Assembly: GCA_963698255.1 (NCBI GenBank)
Contig: CAVOQD010000034.1
Coordinates: 62,001 to 126,000, forward strand
Direction of reading: 5' to 3'
DNA: 64,000 bases
DNA from: JAWKOK01 sp963698255
GTDB taxonomy: Bacteria > Chloroflexota > Anaerolineae > Caldilineales > Caldilineaceae
Below the pieces are notes generated by a model. The model made no database searches. It saw only the letters and a list, made by a program, of their open reading frames with translations, and was not told the origin of the DNA. Below are positions 20,381 through 28,370 of this stretch, one piece after another. Numbering within the stretch: the first letter of the stretch is position 1; each line of letters opens with the position of its first letter. Made by a program: the position numbers and the translations under genes.

Positions 20381-21045
20381 ATGACTTCTGTCAGCCAACT
20401 CACGCCCGAATCACCGCCTGACCAGCGTATCGACGAGATCATTCGGCTGCTCCATTTCGAATACCCGGATGCGTGCTGCGAACTGGTCCACGAGAATCCG
20501 CTGGAACTGTTGGTGGCGACCATACTGTCGGCCCAATGTACCGATGTGCGCGTCAACAAGGTGACGCCGGACCTGTTTGCACGCTACCCGACGGCGGCCG
20601 ACTTTGCGGCCGCCGACCGGGTTGAGTTGGAAGAGGCCGTACGCTCGACCGGCTTCTATCGCAACAAGGCCAAGAACATCCAGGAAGCCTGCACCCGCAT
20701 CGTGCACGAATTCGGCGGTGAGGTGCCGGACAACATGGACGATCTGCTGTCGTTGGCCGGCGTGGCGCGCAAGACGGCCAACGTGGTGTCTGGGCACGGC
20801 CTACGGCATCGCCGACGGCATCGTGGTCGACACCCATGTCAAGCGGCTCTCCAATCTGCTTGGCCTGACCACGAGCCAGGATCCCAAGAAGATCGAACAG
20901 GATCTGATCGCGTTGGTTCCTCAGATCGGAATGGATCGATTTTTCGCATCTGCTGATCTTCCATGGCCGTCGCGTCTGCAGTGCTCGCAAGCCCAACTGT
21001 GTCGACTGTGTATTGAATCATCTCTGTCCGTCGGCGACGCTCTGA
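20381..21045 (+). CDS. nth: Endonuclease III (base-excision repair), two apparent single-base insertions
   Basis: Nth is the DNA glycosylase/AP lyase for oxidised pyrimidines. ATG 20381 (MTSVSQLTPESPPDQR) starts the fold: NPLELLVATILSAQCTDVRVNKVTPDLF, then the HhH region LAGVARKTANVV with the catalytic Lys, and the VDTHVKRL Asp. The C-terminal iron-sulfur loop is intact in a third frame: C-x6-C-x2-C-x5-C (CSARKPNCVDCVLNHLC) ending PSATL at 21045. An extra T near 20792 (before CTGGGCACGGCC) and an extra A near 20924 restore a single ~220-residue protein if removed. Insertions in such a conserved gene point to sequencing error more than decay. Confidence 0.88.
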
Positions 21046-21097
21046 TCGTATGCCTCTGCCTGCACGCAGTGAGGCGCCATCCCCCGAAAAGGTAGCC

Positions 21098-21945
21098 ATG
21101 TCAACCACTCGATCCATTCTGAACCGTCTGCCGCGGCACGTCGTTTTCGTGTCAATTTTCGTGTCGATCATGCTGATCCTGCTCGGTTGCCGAACCGCCG
21201 CCGTGCCGGACGAGCCCATGTCAGCGCCGGAGGCGCAGCATATACAGGCAGCAGTTGAAGCCCCGCAGCAAGCGGAACTGCCGGCGGGCACTGAAGCGCC
21301 GGCACGGTTGCCGATTGAAGTCACCGGACGACCGTGCTGCATGGCAGTCGATCCATTTTGGGGCCGTCCGACAGCTTGAACGTCGAACTGCCACCCGGTT
21401 GGGAAGCCGCCGTCCTGGATGACGCCGCCATCCACGCGGGCCTGGCCGCTGCCGATGGTTCAACAGCGTTCGACGTTGCAGCCTCGGAATTCCTGGCCGC
21501 AACGGCCGACACGACCACAGTCATTGCCGCGACCTATACCGGAGCCGTCGAAAGTGCAACTGTCCAACCACGATTGACCATCGCCCTGATTCCACGCCAC
21601 GCCATAGGACTCGATCAATACGTCGAAGGGCTGTCCAGCAGACTGTCATCCGTCGAAGACCTGGAAGTCGAGCGCGCCGGCCTTCTCTACGACGTTCGTG
21701 GCGACGGACTGCCCGTCGGCATGGTTGCCTACCATCGTTCGAAGCCAGGCGAAGCGGATCTGCTCTCGGCCTATCACCTGGCCCAACTCGACGAAGACGG
21801 CGACAATCTGGTGACCATGACCTGGGTAGGAACGCCGGCCGATCTCTACCTGATGCTGTCGGATTTCCACGCCACCGCGGCGTCGCTCGACGCAACGAAG
21901 ATTGAACCAAGAACCCTGCCGACCCCACGCGGCGAGAGACTCTGA
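21098..21945 (+). CDS. Hypothetical lipoprotein, frameshifted
   Basis: ATG 21098 (MSTTRSILNRLPRHVV) begins a signal peptide whose lipobox is LILLGC, so the product is probably membrane-anchored. A second frame carries the rest (VELPPGWEAAVLDDAAIHAG... to RTLPTPRGERL), with the change near 21340. The mature part (~200 residues after the linker) has a PPGW motif and resembles small secreted lipoproteins with a mostly beta fold, but I recognise no family. It ends 12 bases before the cyanophycinase-like gene, whose ribosome-binding site overlaps its end. Confidence 0.55.
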
Positions 21946-21957
21946 GGAGAAATAACC

Positions 21958-22843
21958 GTGCCGTCACAGGTTCCGCCAGGCTACACCCGTGGCTCAATCA
22001 TGTTCATCGCGGCCGAGATTCCCGGTCCGCATGTCGAAACGCTGCTCCAGCGCTTCTGGGACGAAGCCGGCGCCTACGGCGCACGCATCGCCCTGCTTGC
22101 CGTGGCTGGGACAGACGGCCAACGTGTTGAGCAGATCTTTCGTACATTTGTCGACTGGGAGAGTGACACGGTCACGACGCTGCGGCTCGACCGGCGCATT
22201 GAGGCGCTTGACCGCGCAAACACAGCCGCCATTGACGGAGCCACCGGCATCCTACTGGTGGGCGACGATCCGTTGGCCGCTTCGATCACGTTGGGCGGCA
22301 CACCCGTGGCCCAGGCCATTCGCAAAGCCAACGCGCGCAACAAGGTCGTCGGCGCGCTCGGCGGCTGCGCATCGATCCTGTGCCAGCACATGCTCACCTT
22401 CCAAAGACGGATCCCAAGGCACAGATTCGGAGTCGTCAGATCCCATGGTCCAGTTCATTCCCGGCCTTGGACTTCTGAACCGTCTGGCACTGGATGCACA
22501 GCCGGCATCGCCTGACCGCCAAACCGCGTCCACCCCCCGCCTGACATTGGCCGTTGCCCACAATCCATTCCTGACGCCGGTCCAGATGGCTTCCAATACT
22601 GGCGTCGTCGTCTACCCGGACTCGACGTTGGAGGTCTTTGGCAATGGGATCGCCCAGCTGGTGGACGGCAGCGACATCACGTCAATCAGCCTTGGCCAAA
22701 GCGGCAACCCATCGCACGTGATCGGGGCGACTGACCATACGCTCGGCCCCGGCTACACGTACAACTTCGATACACGCACCATCACAGAACCCGACGAAGG
22801 CGAGCTTCCGCCGTCCATCGAGGACACAACCAGCGCGTTCTAA
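21958..22843 (+). CDS. Cyanophycinase-like (S51) protein without recognisable catalytic Ser/His
   Basis: GTG 21958 with AGGAG eight bases upstream. The architecture is that of cyanophycinase: GILLVGDDPLAASITLGGTPVAQAIRKAN (family: GI.FTGGDQ.....LGGTP), a nucleophile-elbow region, then FIPGLGLLNRLALD, RLTLAVAHNPFL, GVVVYPDSTLEVFGNG. Cyanophycinases release Asp-Arg dipeptides from cyanophycin with a Ser in GTSAGA and a His in a DQH motif. Here the elbow reads VGALGGCASIL and the His motif reads LDAQPAS, so both catalytic residues seem lost. A frameshift near 22400 joins the two halves (~295 residues). No cyanophycin synthetase is nearby. Possibly an inactive paralogue with a binding role. Confidence 0.7.
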
Positions 22844-22950
22844 ACCAAAGCCGCTACGGGATCACGTGTTTTGTCGGTCCGCCTTGCAGTCGGGCGATCT
22901 ACATTGGCCGGACTGCCGCGCCCTGGCAGACGGGTCTGATCGGCAAAGTT

Positions 22951-22969
22951 GTCACACTGCAAGTGTGAC
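22951..22969. repeat. Palindromic repeat GTCACACT-GCA-AGTGTGAC (copy 1)
   Basis: Perfect 8-bp arms around GCA. A near-identical copy is at 58507-58525 (one base change). Both lie in gene-free spacers, so this is a dispersed repeat or a binding site for a dimeric regulator. Confidence 0.55.
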
Positions 22970-23010
22970 CCCCGAATCCGTGTCCTATCGATTTTCTCTC
23001 GGACAGACTG

Positions 23011-23427
23011 CTAGGCCGTGAAGTCATCGTCGACAATATCCTCGGCATCGCCGTAGACCCGGAACTGTCGTTCTTCCCGGGGCGCGGGCAGGGCAGGAAG
23101 CCGCTCATATCGATCAGGCGCGACCGGCGGCGGGGGAGCGGCCGGGGCTGCTCCCGGACCGGCAAGCACAATCACCGGCGGCTGCGGGTAGCCCCCGTAC
23201 GGGTAGGCGCCGGCGTTGCCCTGACGTTGGCGATGATTCCCCGCTTCGTCTCCGTCTCCACGCCTACGATCGGAGGCCAGCACCAGCAATGCCGTCGGCA
23301 GGCCGGCCAGCACGCCGAAGACAATCCCAATTGCCAATCCCATGGCATCCGGACTCAAACGGCTGCCGACTCGCCAACCAATGACCCCGATCACGACCAA
23401 TCCGACCAACAGGATCAAACTTCTCAT
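23011..23427 (-). CDS. Small membrane protein with proline-rich tail, unknown function
   Basis: 138 residues. Two N-terminal membrane segments (LILLVGLVVIGVIGW and GLAIGIVFGVLAGLPTALLVL) are followed by a basic Arg/Asp stretch, a Gly/Tyr/Pro/Ala-rich tail and a C-terminal acidic end (DAEDIVDDDFTA). The tail is probably cytoplasmic. No family recognised. It lies 300 bases downstream of the FtsK-like gene on the same strand, so it may belong to the same transcription unit. Confidence 0.6.
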   Translation of the reverse strand: MRSLILLVGLVVIGVIGWRVGSRLSPDAMGLAIGIVFGVLAGLPTALLVLASDRRRGDGDEAGNHRQRQGNAGAYPYGGYPQPPVIVLAGPGAAPAAPPPPVAPDRYERLPALPAPREERQFRVYGDAEDIVDDDFTA

Positions 23428-23728
23428 TAGGTCTCCCTTGTATCATCCTTTACAGTTCGTGGCCGTCAGCGCCACCGGGCGCCCAAACCGCGATTTTCGT
23501 TCCGCCCTGAGTTCAGCCTAACTTTGTCCACCTCTTTTCGATCGGGCGAGAACCGCCTGTCCTGCAGCATAGCGAGCTCCGCCCCATCAAATGGGGCGAC
23601 TTGGCCGGTCCAGCCCCATTTATGGGGCGTCTCTGTGGTTAGAAACGGCGTTGGCGTCCTGGCGGCGGCCATTTCGACTGTCAGCCGTAGGAGGAACCAT
23701 ACCTCGAACTGGACCACCTATCTTCAGA
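23428..23728. other. Gene-free gap with two tandem hairpins of identical stem
   Basis: No gene. CGCCCCAT-CAA-ATGGGGCG (23580-23598) and GCCCCAT-TT-ATGGGGC (23613-23628) repeat the same 7-bp stem 14 bases apart, downstream of the FtsK-like gene. Without a T-tract they are not a clear terminator; they could be a protein- or RNA-level signal. Confidence 0.5.
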
Positions 23729-24856
23729 TTATCTTCTGAAAAGTCGGTGCAGCACGCCGCTCTGTTTGCGGCTCGGCTTCTGCGTCCTCACCACAGGGAT
23801 CTCCGTCGACTCTTCAGCTTCCTCGGACCAGGCCCTGGATTCAGGACTCTTGGCCAGCCGGCGGACGATCTCGGCCAGATCCTTGGGCCCCAGCCAGGCG
23901 GCCTGGAAGCGGATGGCCTCTCCCTTGGCGATCAGGAGGAAGTCCCCCCGACCTTCGAGCTTCTCGGCACCGCTGTCCGCGATGCCGGACGCATAGCGGG
24001 CCTCCTCGCGGCTGGCTGTGGCGCCGACCAGACGAATGGGGAAGTTCGCCTTCATGGCGCTGCCGATCAGCGCAGACGAGGGCTTCTGCGTGCAGGCGAT
24101 CAGGTGGACGCCGGCCTCTCTGCCCCGCTGCGCGATGCGCGTCAACGCTCCCTCTACGGGTTTGCCGCCGACCTGAATCAGGTCGGCAAGTTCGTCGACG
24201 GCAACGATGATAGTAGGCGTGCTGACCTGCTCCCGATCGCGCTTCTCCATCACTGCGATCAGTTGGTTCAGCCGATCCAGGGCCGCCGCCGTGTCCGACG
24301 CGATCTGGCTTTGGACGTGGGGCAGGCGGGTCAGTGGTCCAAGTCCGCGTCCTTTGGGGTCGATCAACTGGATCTGGACAGCATCGGTTGAGTTGAACAT
24401 GCAGAGCGATGTCAACAGCGCTCGCGCGAGCGCGGTCTTGCCTGATCCGGTGGCGCCGACCACCAGCACATGGGCGACCTCCGGGGCCGTGATGCGCAGT
24501 AGCAGCGGCGTGCCGTTGCCCTCGACGCCTAGCACGGCGGTCACCGGCGGCGGCGGAGGCAGTTGCCGGCAAAGCCTCAGCAGGCGTACCGGCGACGGTT
24601 TGGGGCGAGAGACCTCGACGTTGATCTCCCCGCCGTTGCGATATACCCTGGCCTCACGCTTGTCGAGGGCCATGGCGATCTCCTCGGCCAGAGCGGCGAC
24701 TTTGTTCACGCGGGTGCCCAACTCTGTCATCAACTCAAAGCGCACGAAACGGGGCGTCACGATGCCGCCACGCACGCGCCCGCTCACATTGTGGCGGGCC
24801 AGAACCGCCTCAATCTTGTCGGCCTCCATCTCCAGCGTTCGTCGTTTGTAAGCCAT
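23729..24856 (-). CDS. FtsK/SpoIIIE-type DNA translocase ATPase (short, membrane-less)
   Basis: 375 residues from the ATG at 24856 (MAYKRRTLEMEADKIEAVLA), preceded by GAGGGA. The motor has Walker A GATGSGKT (134-141), an IDPKGRGL element, Walker B IIVAVDELADL (Asp221/Glu222) and CTQKPS. An N-terminal domain like the FtsK alpha region (VTPRFVRFELMTELGTRVNKVAALAEEIAMAL) is present, but the membrane segments and the gamma DNA-recognition domain of cellular FtsK are absent. Short FtsK-like motors of this type occur on mobile elements, where they move DNA. A strong promoter and a large palindrome sit upstream, and a tRNA-Arg attachment site lies 370 bases away, so it may be a remnant of a mobile element. 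A variant housekeeping translocase cannot be excluded. Confidence 0.8.
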   Translation of the reverse strand: MAYKRRTLEMEADKIEAVLARHNVSGRVRGGIVTPRFVRFELMTELGTRVNKVAALAEEIAMALDKREARVYRNGGEINVEVSRPKPSPVRLLRLCRQLPPPPPVTAVLGVEGNGTPLLLRITAPEVAHVLVVGATGSGKTALARALLTSLCMFNSTDAVQIQLIDPKGRGLGPLTRLPHVQSQIASDTAAALDRLNQLIAVMEKRDREQVSTPTIIVAVDELADLIQVGGKPVEGALTRIAQRGREAGVHLIACTQKPSSALIGSAMKANFPIRLVGATASREEARYASGIADSGAEKLEGRGDFLLIAKGEAIRFQAAWLGPKDLAEIVRRLAKSPESRAWSEEAEESTEIPVVRTQKPSRKQSGVLHRLFRR

Positions 24857-25014
24857 GGTGAGTCCCTCAACAGAACGCTCGCCCGTTTTGGCACGAGCCA
24901 CTTTGGTATGTGTTCCATGTGTCGGCGTTGTGCGGTGAGCCGGTCGGCCGGTTGGCCCCAGCGGAGTCGGTATTTATGCAATCGCCTTTCAAGCGGTCGG
25001 GCGGCCGGTTCAGC

Positions 25015-25052
25015 GTTATCCCCAGTATCCCAATTGGGATACTGGGGATAAC
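25015..25052. repeat. 38-bp perfect palindrome in the leader of the FtsK-like gene
   Basis: The sequence from GTTATCCCC (25015) to GGGGATAAC (25052) is a perfect palindrome centred on CAA|TTG at 25033/25034, with no loop. It lies between the predicted promoter (25101-25129) and the FtsK-like start. The likely roles are an operator for a multimeric repressor or a site for DNA cleavage or rolling-circle processing. Confidence 0.8.
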
Positions 25053-25100
25053 ATCTGCGATATTTTGGGAAATATTTTCCGAAAATTCATGCCTAATTGC

Positions 25101-25129
25101 AGAATATAGCACAAATGTTCTATTGTCAA
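25101..25129 (-). promoter_or_regulatory. Strong sigma-70-type promoter reading leftward to the FtsK-like gene
   Basis: On the minus strand TTGACA (25129-25124), a 17-base spacer and TATTCT (25106-25101); TATATT is available at 15 bases. The spacer contains GAACATTTGTGC, close to but not matching a Gram-positive LexA box. The leader to the FtsK-like ATG is about 245 bases and holds the 38-bp palindrome. Confidence 0.6.
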
Positions 25130-25194
25130 GTGGCAATTTGGTCCAATCGAAAGAGGATTCTGTTGGCTGGGTCGCGGGGATAGCGGAGAAGAAT

Positions 25195-25222
25195 AACGGC
25201 GGATGCAATTGCATCCGCCGTT
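25195..25222 (-). terminator. 28-bp palindrome ending tRNA-Arg copy 1
   Basis: AACGGCGGATGCAA and its exact complement form a perfect 28-bp palindrome eight bases beyond the tRNA 3' end, followed on the minus strand by ATTCTTCT. It likely terminates the tRNA transcript. Confidence 0.6.
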
Positions 25223-25229
25223 CTGATGG

Positions 25230-25302
25230 CACGCCCGAAGGGATTCGAACCCCTGACACCTGGTTCCGAAGACCAGTGCTCTATCCACTGAGCTACGGGC
25301 GC
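25230..25302 (-). tRNA. tRNA-Arg(UCG), copy 1
   Basis: Folds fully: acceptor GCGCCCG/CGGGCGT, D-stem GCTC/GAGC, anticodon stem CTGGT/ACCAG with loop CTTCGGA (anticodon TCG, codon CGA), T-stem AGGGG/CCCTT with TTCGAAT loop, G73. The next bases read CCA, so the 3' CCA is encoded only in this copy. The 75 bases 25229-25303 recur exactly at 38182-38256 and 41999-42073. This copy is the left boundary of island A. Confidence 0.95.
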
Positions 25303-25303
25303 T

Positions 25304-25519
25304 CGGACCTACTGTATGTAGTAGGTGGGCTGCTATGTGAGCCTATATGTTGTGGTTGCCGCTTCGCGGCGATTTCGATAGACTGGTTCTGTTCCGGGAA
25401 CAAAAAAACAGCCGTTTCGGGTGGCTCCGATGGCTGCTTGGGGTGTGGTAAAATATCACCGCATCCGATGCTCAACCATCGTGTGCCACGCCCTGGGATG
25501 TTTGCGCATCGCCAGGGCA
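25304..25519. repeat. Left-end repeat of island A (copy of 38257-38472)
   Basis: Directly follows tRNA copy 1. It has the 14-bp word GCCTATATGTTGTG (25341-25354), a CCTACT/AGTAGG imperfect palindrome beside the tRNA, and a GTGCCACGCCCTGG/CCAGGGCAC hairpin (~25483-25519). The same elements occur in the same order right of tRNA copy 2. Confidence 0.8.
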
Positions 25520-25565
25520 CTTTTCTTCGTCTGACAGACCTATTGTACCACAGGCTGTCAATACC
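25456..25565 (-). pseudogene. C-terminal remnant of the gene intact at 38408-38716
   Basis: The minus strand encodes LSDEE and, after a frame change, ALAMRKHPRAWHTMVEHRMR and a stop at 25456. The intact 102-residue protein in island B ends almost identically. Upstream similarity fades after about 110 bases. This shows that islands A and B derive from related elements carrying the same end gene. Confidence 0.65.
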
Positions 25566-25646
25566 CGTACCATCATGTCATACGTGCGACTATCCGAACT
25601 TCTGAGCCAGCTCTTCGTTTGTCATCTCTTCGACAAGTTCGCAAGG

Positions 25647-27852
25647 TCAGTTGACAGAACCCGCAATGCGCTCAATGTCCTCCTCCGTCATTGCGGCGAA
25701 ATGTTCCATCAGCATACGGTGAATGAAAATGTAGCCTCCGCCGACTTTGCGCAGGAAGATGCACTCGTGACAGTAGTCGAGGAAACGGGCGTAGTTGAGA
25801 GGAGCGTAGCCTAGTTTCCACAAGAATATACGCAAGGTGACGTGCTGGACACAGGCAACTCCACCGAACATTAGCCCGGCAATAAGCCCCGCAACCAGCC
25901 CAACAATAATTCCGATAGGCAGCGCAACAACAAGCCTGACATTCATACCTGCAATTAACCCGGCAATCAGTCCGATTGTGCACCCGACAATCAGCATGAC
26001 GATAAGGATATTTCGGACTGAACCCAAGATGCCTTGATTCGGATAGCTTGTCTGGCGTATCCTTTCTGGATTCAACCCAGAAGATATCAGAAAATACAGC
26101 CAAGCAGACAGTCCGGCAGCTAGGCCGACTATCGGTCCGGCAACTAGCCCAGCAACCAATACGGCAATCACAACGCGAAACCAGCCCGACAGTCAGCCCT
26201 TGATGCCAGTTGAAATGGATTTTCTCTACCGGTCGGATATTGCTCACCCCCGCAAATAGACCGACAACCAGCCCAATAATCAGCCCGAAATACAGCCCAG
26301 CAATCCATCCAAGAAGCAACCCGTCGTCGAGCCCGGCAATCAGACCAGCAGTCAGGCCCGCAATTAGACCGGCAATTGTGCCGACAACAAGACCGACACC
26401 TAACCTATACCGCCTAATATCAACATAAAGGGATAGCCAATCTGGTTGAAGACGCTCTATCAAGAACTCTGACTGTGAGTGTCGAAGCATACCTGTCGCG
26501 AGCCACCGTAGCCAGCGGATGGTGTGCTCACTTGGATACAGCGCAATGAAGGTTCTGGCTGCTGGTCCAAACATCTTGCTTATGTAGGCATCAAACAGGT
26601 GTTTGCGTCGGTCATCGATGACCTCCAACGCTTGTATGTCACCAACGGATTCGTGCTGGTATGCTAGCATCATGATGTTAAATGTTAGCGGGGAGGCAAC
26701 GAACTCTTGGAGCGTAGAATCTTCCTGTAGCATCCTCTTCAGAACTTGGTGATCGCCTCCAACAACGTTCAAGTATGCATCAATATCTTCCGCGGTAAGC
26801 GGCTGAAGAGCCACCGCCCCATAAAGGTTCAATTGCGTTGTAAGGGCTTCGTATTCCTTTGTGCGACTGCATATCGCCATCGCAACCAGGTAATCCTGCC
26901 GAAAGGCGTTTATGGCTCTAACGCACTCGTGTCGGTACTTCTCTTGAACCTCATCTAACCCATCAAACAGAAGCAAAATTCTGTCATTTGCCGTCCAACT
27001 CTGGGCAACTCTCTTGGGTATTCTATACTTCGAATTGAGTTCATCGACTATCCACCCTTCGAGCCGCTGTCTCTTTCCGGCCCATGAAGACAAGTTCAAT
27101 ATCGCCGGAATCGGCAACGTTTCATCCTTTTGAGCACGGGTGATTGCGTCACGCGCCAACTCAAGCAGCATTGTAGTCTTGCCGGAACCAGGCTCACCCA
27201 GGATCAGCAGCGACTGGTTCATTTCATCGAACACATCGACGATTCTCGTGCCTTTGGGCAATTGCCTGTGTTCCTGCTCTGGCACATGAATGACCATATC
27301 CCAGGGGTTTACCACAGCATCGTCAGCTCGCTCCATACCAAGCTCAATCAGCACCTCGTTATAGAGCGACTTTTCCAGCACACCTTTCACCCAAGTGTCA
27401 TGCACCAACTTGAGCATGGCCTGCCGATTGCGCCGTTCGCGTTCATTTTGCGGCGGCTGAACGTAGTAGACAGTCTGTTTGATATTCTTGCCTGCGGCAA
27501 CAAACTGGGCACCTTCGCCAACTGTAATCAATATCTGGTCACCCGGCCTGTTAGGCCTATCGCTAGGTATAGAACCCGCAGAAACCCAGGCCTGAACATC
27601 GTTTGCCAATTTTTGCAGCGGCAAATTGTCAGAATCTAGTTGTGCTGCGTCGGCGAGCAATTGCGGCAGTGTTTCATGCTCGATGGCCCAGACCATTAAC
27701 CTGGGGATGACCTCAGAGTCCTCAACATCTTCGAAATTTTGACGCGTTTCGGAAACAAACTCATCGGGCAGAAACGCTTGGATGGGGACGCGCTCAGAGG
27801 CGTCGAGTAACGCTGTCTGAATCTGCTCAAACTGTTCACCGGTCAGCGACAC
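25647..27852 (-). CDS. NACHT NTPase with N-terminal effector-associated-like domain and C-terminal multi-helix membrane domain
   Basis: About 735 residues when one frameshift near 26170 is bridged. Residues 1-90 (MSLTGEQFEQIQTALLDA.., LPQLLADAAQLD..LPLQKLANDVQAW) resemble the effector-associated domains of bacterial STAND NTPases. A linker (ILITVGEGAQFVAAGKNIKQTVYY) leads to NACHT: Walker A GEPGSGKT (219-226), Walker B LLLFDGLDEV (~293-302), an ICSRTKEYEAL sensor region. From ~480 on there are about eight membrane-type segments built from G-L-x-A-G-L units, then a conserved-looking tail (YIFIHRMLMEHFAAM). It starts 30 bases after the YgjP-like gene, so it is probably read with the hsd genes. 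Such proteins sense infection and trigger cell death or membrane damage in other bacteria; the trigger here is unknown. The C-terminus could instead be a membrane anchor. Confidence 0.82.
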
Positions 27853-27882
27853 AGCAACACTGTCCTGTTCGATAGATGATCG

Positions 27883-28368
27883 CTATACTGCTCTGCCTTC
27901 GACGACATACCCCTGCAATCGCCGCTCCCGCTCCCGCCAGTCCGGCAAATACATGCCCATGCTCACCTGCCAGCCCTGCCGATGGTCGGGGAACTTCAGA
28001 TGCAGCAATTCATGCACGACGACGTACTCGGCCAGGTCAAGCGGCAGACTGAGGATGCCATCGGCCAGGGTCAACGTGCCGGCCGTGGAGATGCTGCCCC
28101 ACTTGTTGCGCATCTCACGCACCTGGACGCGTGTCACGGCGACGTCCAACTTGTCGCACCAGTCGGCCACCAGCTGCTGCAACTGGGACAGCGCAAGCGG
28201 CTCGACATCTGCTTCCGGCTCGGGCAGGCGTGCCAGGGCATCGGCGATGAAACGTTGCACCGCGTCGCCGTCCGGGTCCATGTGCGCCGGGATGAGCACC
28301 GTCGCGCCCTTGGGCGTGAGGCGGAAGACCATGTTCTTGCGCTGCTGCTGGCGGACCGTGATGTCCAT
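27883..28368 (-). CDS. YgjP-like (DUF45/SprT-type) zinc metallopeptidase
   Basis: 161 residues from the ATG at 28368; longer readings overlap hsdR and lack family similarity. The zinc-binding signature is HELLH (119-123) with a third ligand in FPDHRQGW (His129). MRNKWGSIS before it is also typical of the YgjP family. Such proteases are commonly encoded directly downstream of type I hsdR. Here the ATG lies two bases after the hsdR stop, so the two are translationally linked. Its substrate is unknown. Confidence 0.88.
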   Translation of the reverse strand: MDITVRQQQRKNMVFRLTPKGATVLIPAHMDPDGDAVQRFIADALARLPEPEADVEPLALSQLQQLVADWCDKLDVAVTRVQVREMRNKWGSISTAGTLTLADGILSLPLDLAEYVVVHELLHLKFPDHRQGWQVSMGMYLPDWRERERRLQGYVVEGRAV

Positions 28369-28370
28369 GT

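Larger units (their letters stand above)
24857..25229. other. Regulatory gap between FtsK-like gene and tRNA-Arg copy 1
   Basis: 373 bases with no gene. It holds the leader of the FtsK-like gene with the 38-bp palindrome, its promoter, an AT-rich stretch (25055-25135), and the terminator palindrome of the tRNA gene (25195-25222). The local AT content is higher than in the surrounding chromosome. Confidence 0.6.
25303..25646. other. Gap between tRNA-Arg copy 1 and the NACHT gene
   Basis: 344 bases without an intact gene. It holds the island left-end repeat, the gene remnant at 25456-25565 and about 80 bases in which I see no feature. Confidence 0.6.

Noticed and set aside
25107..25123. GAACATTTGTGC in the FtsK-like promoter as a LexA box
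   Set aside because: Only one half-site fits GAAC-N4-GTTC; too weak to claim SOS control.
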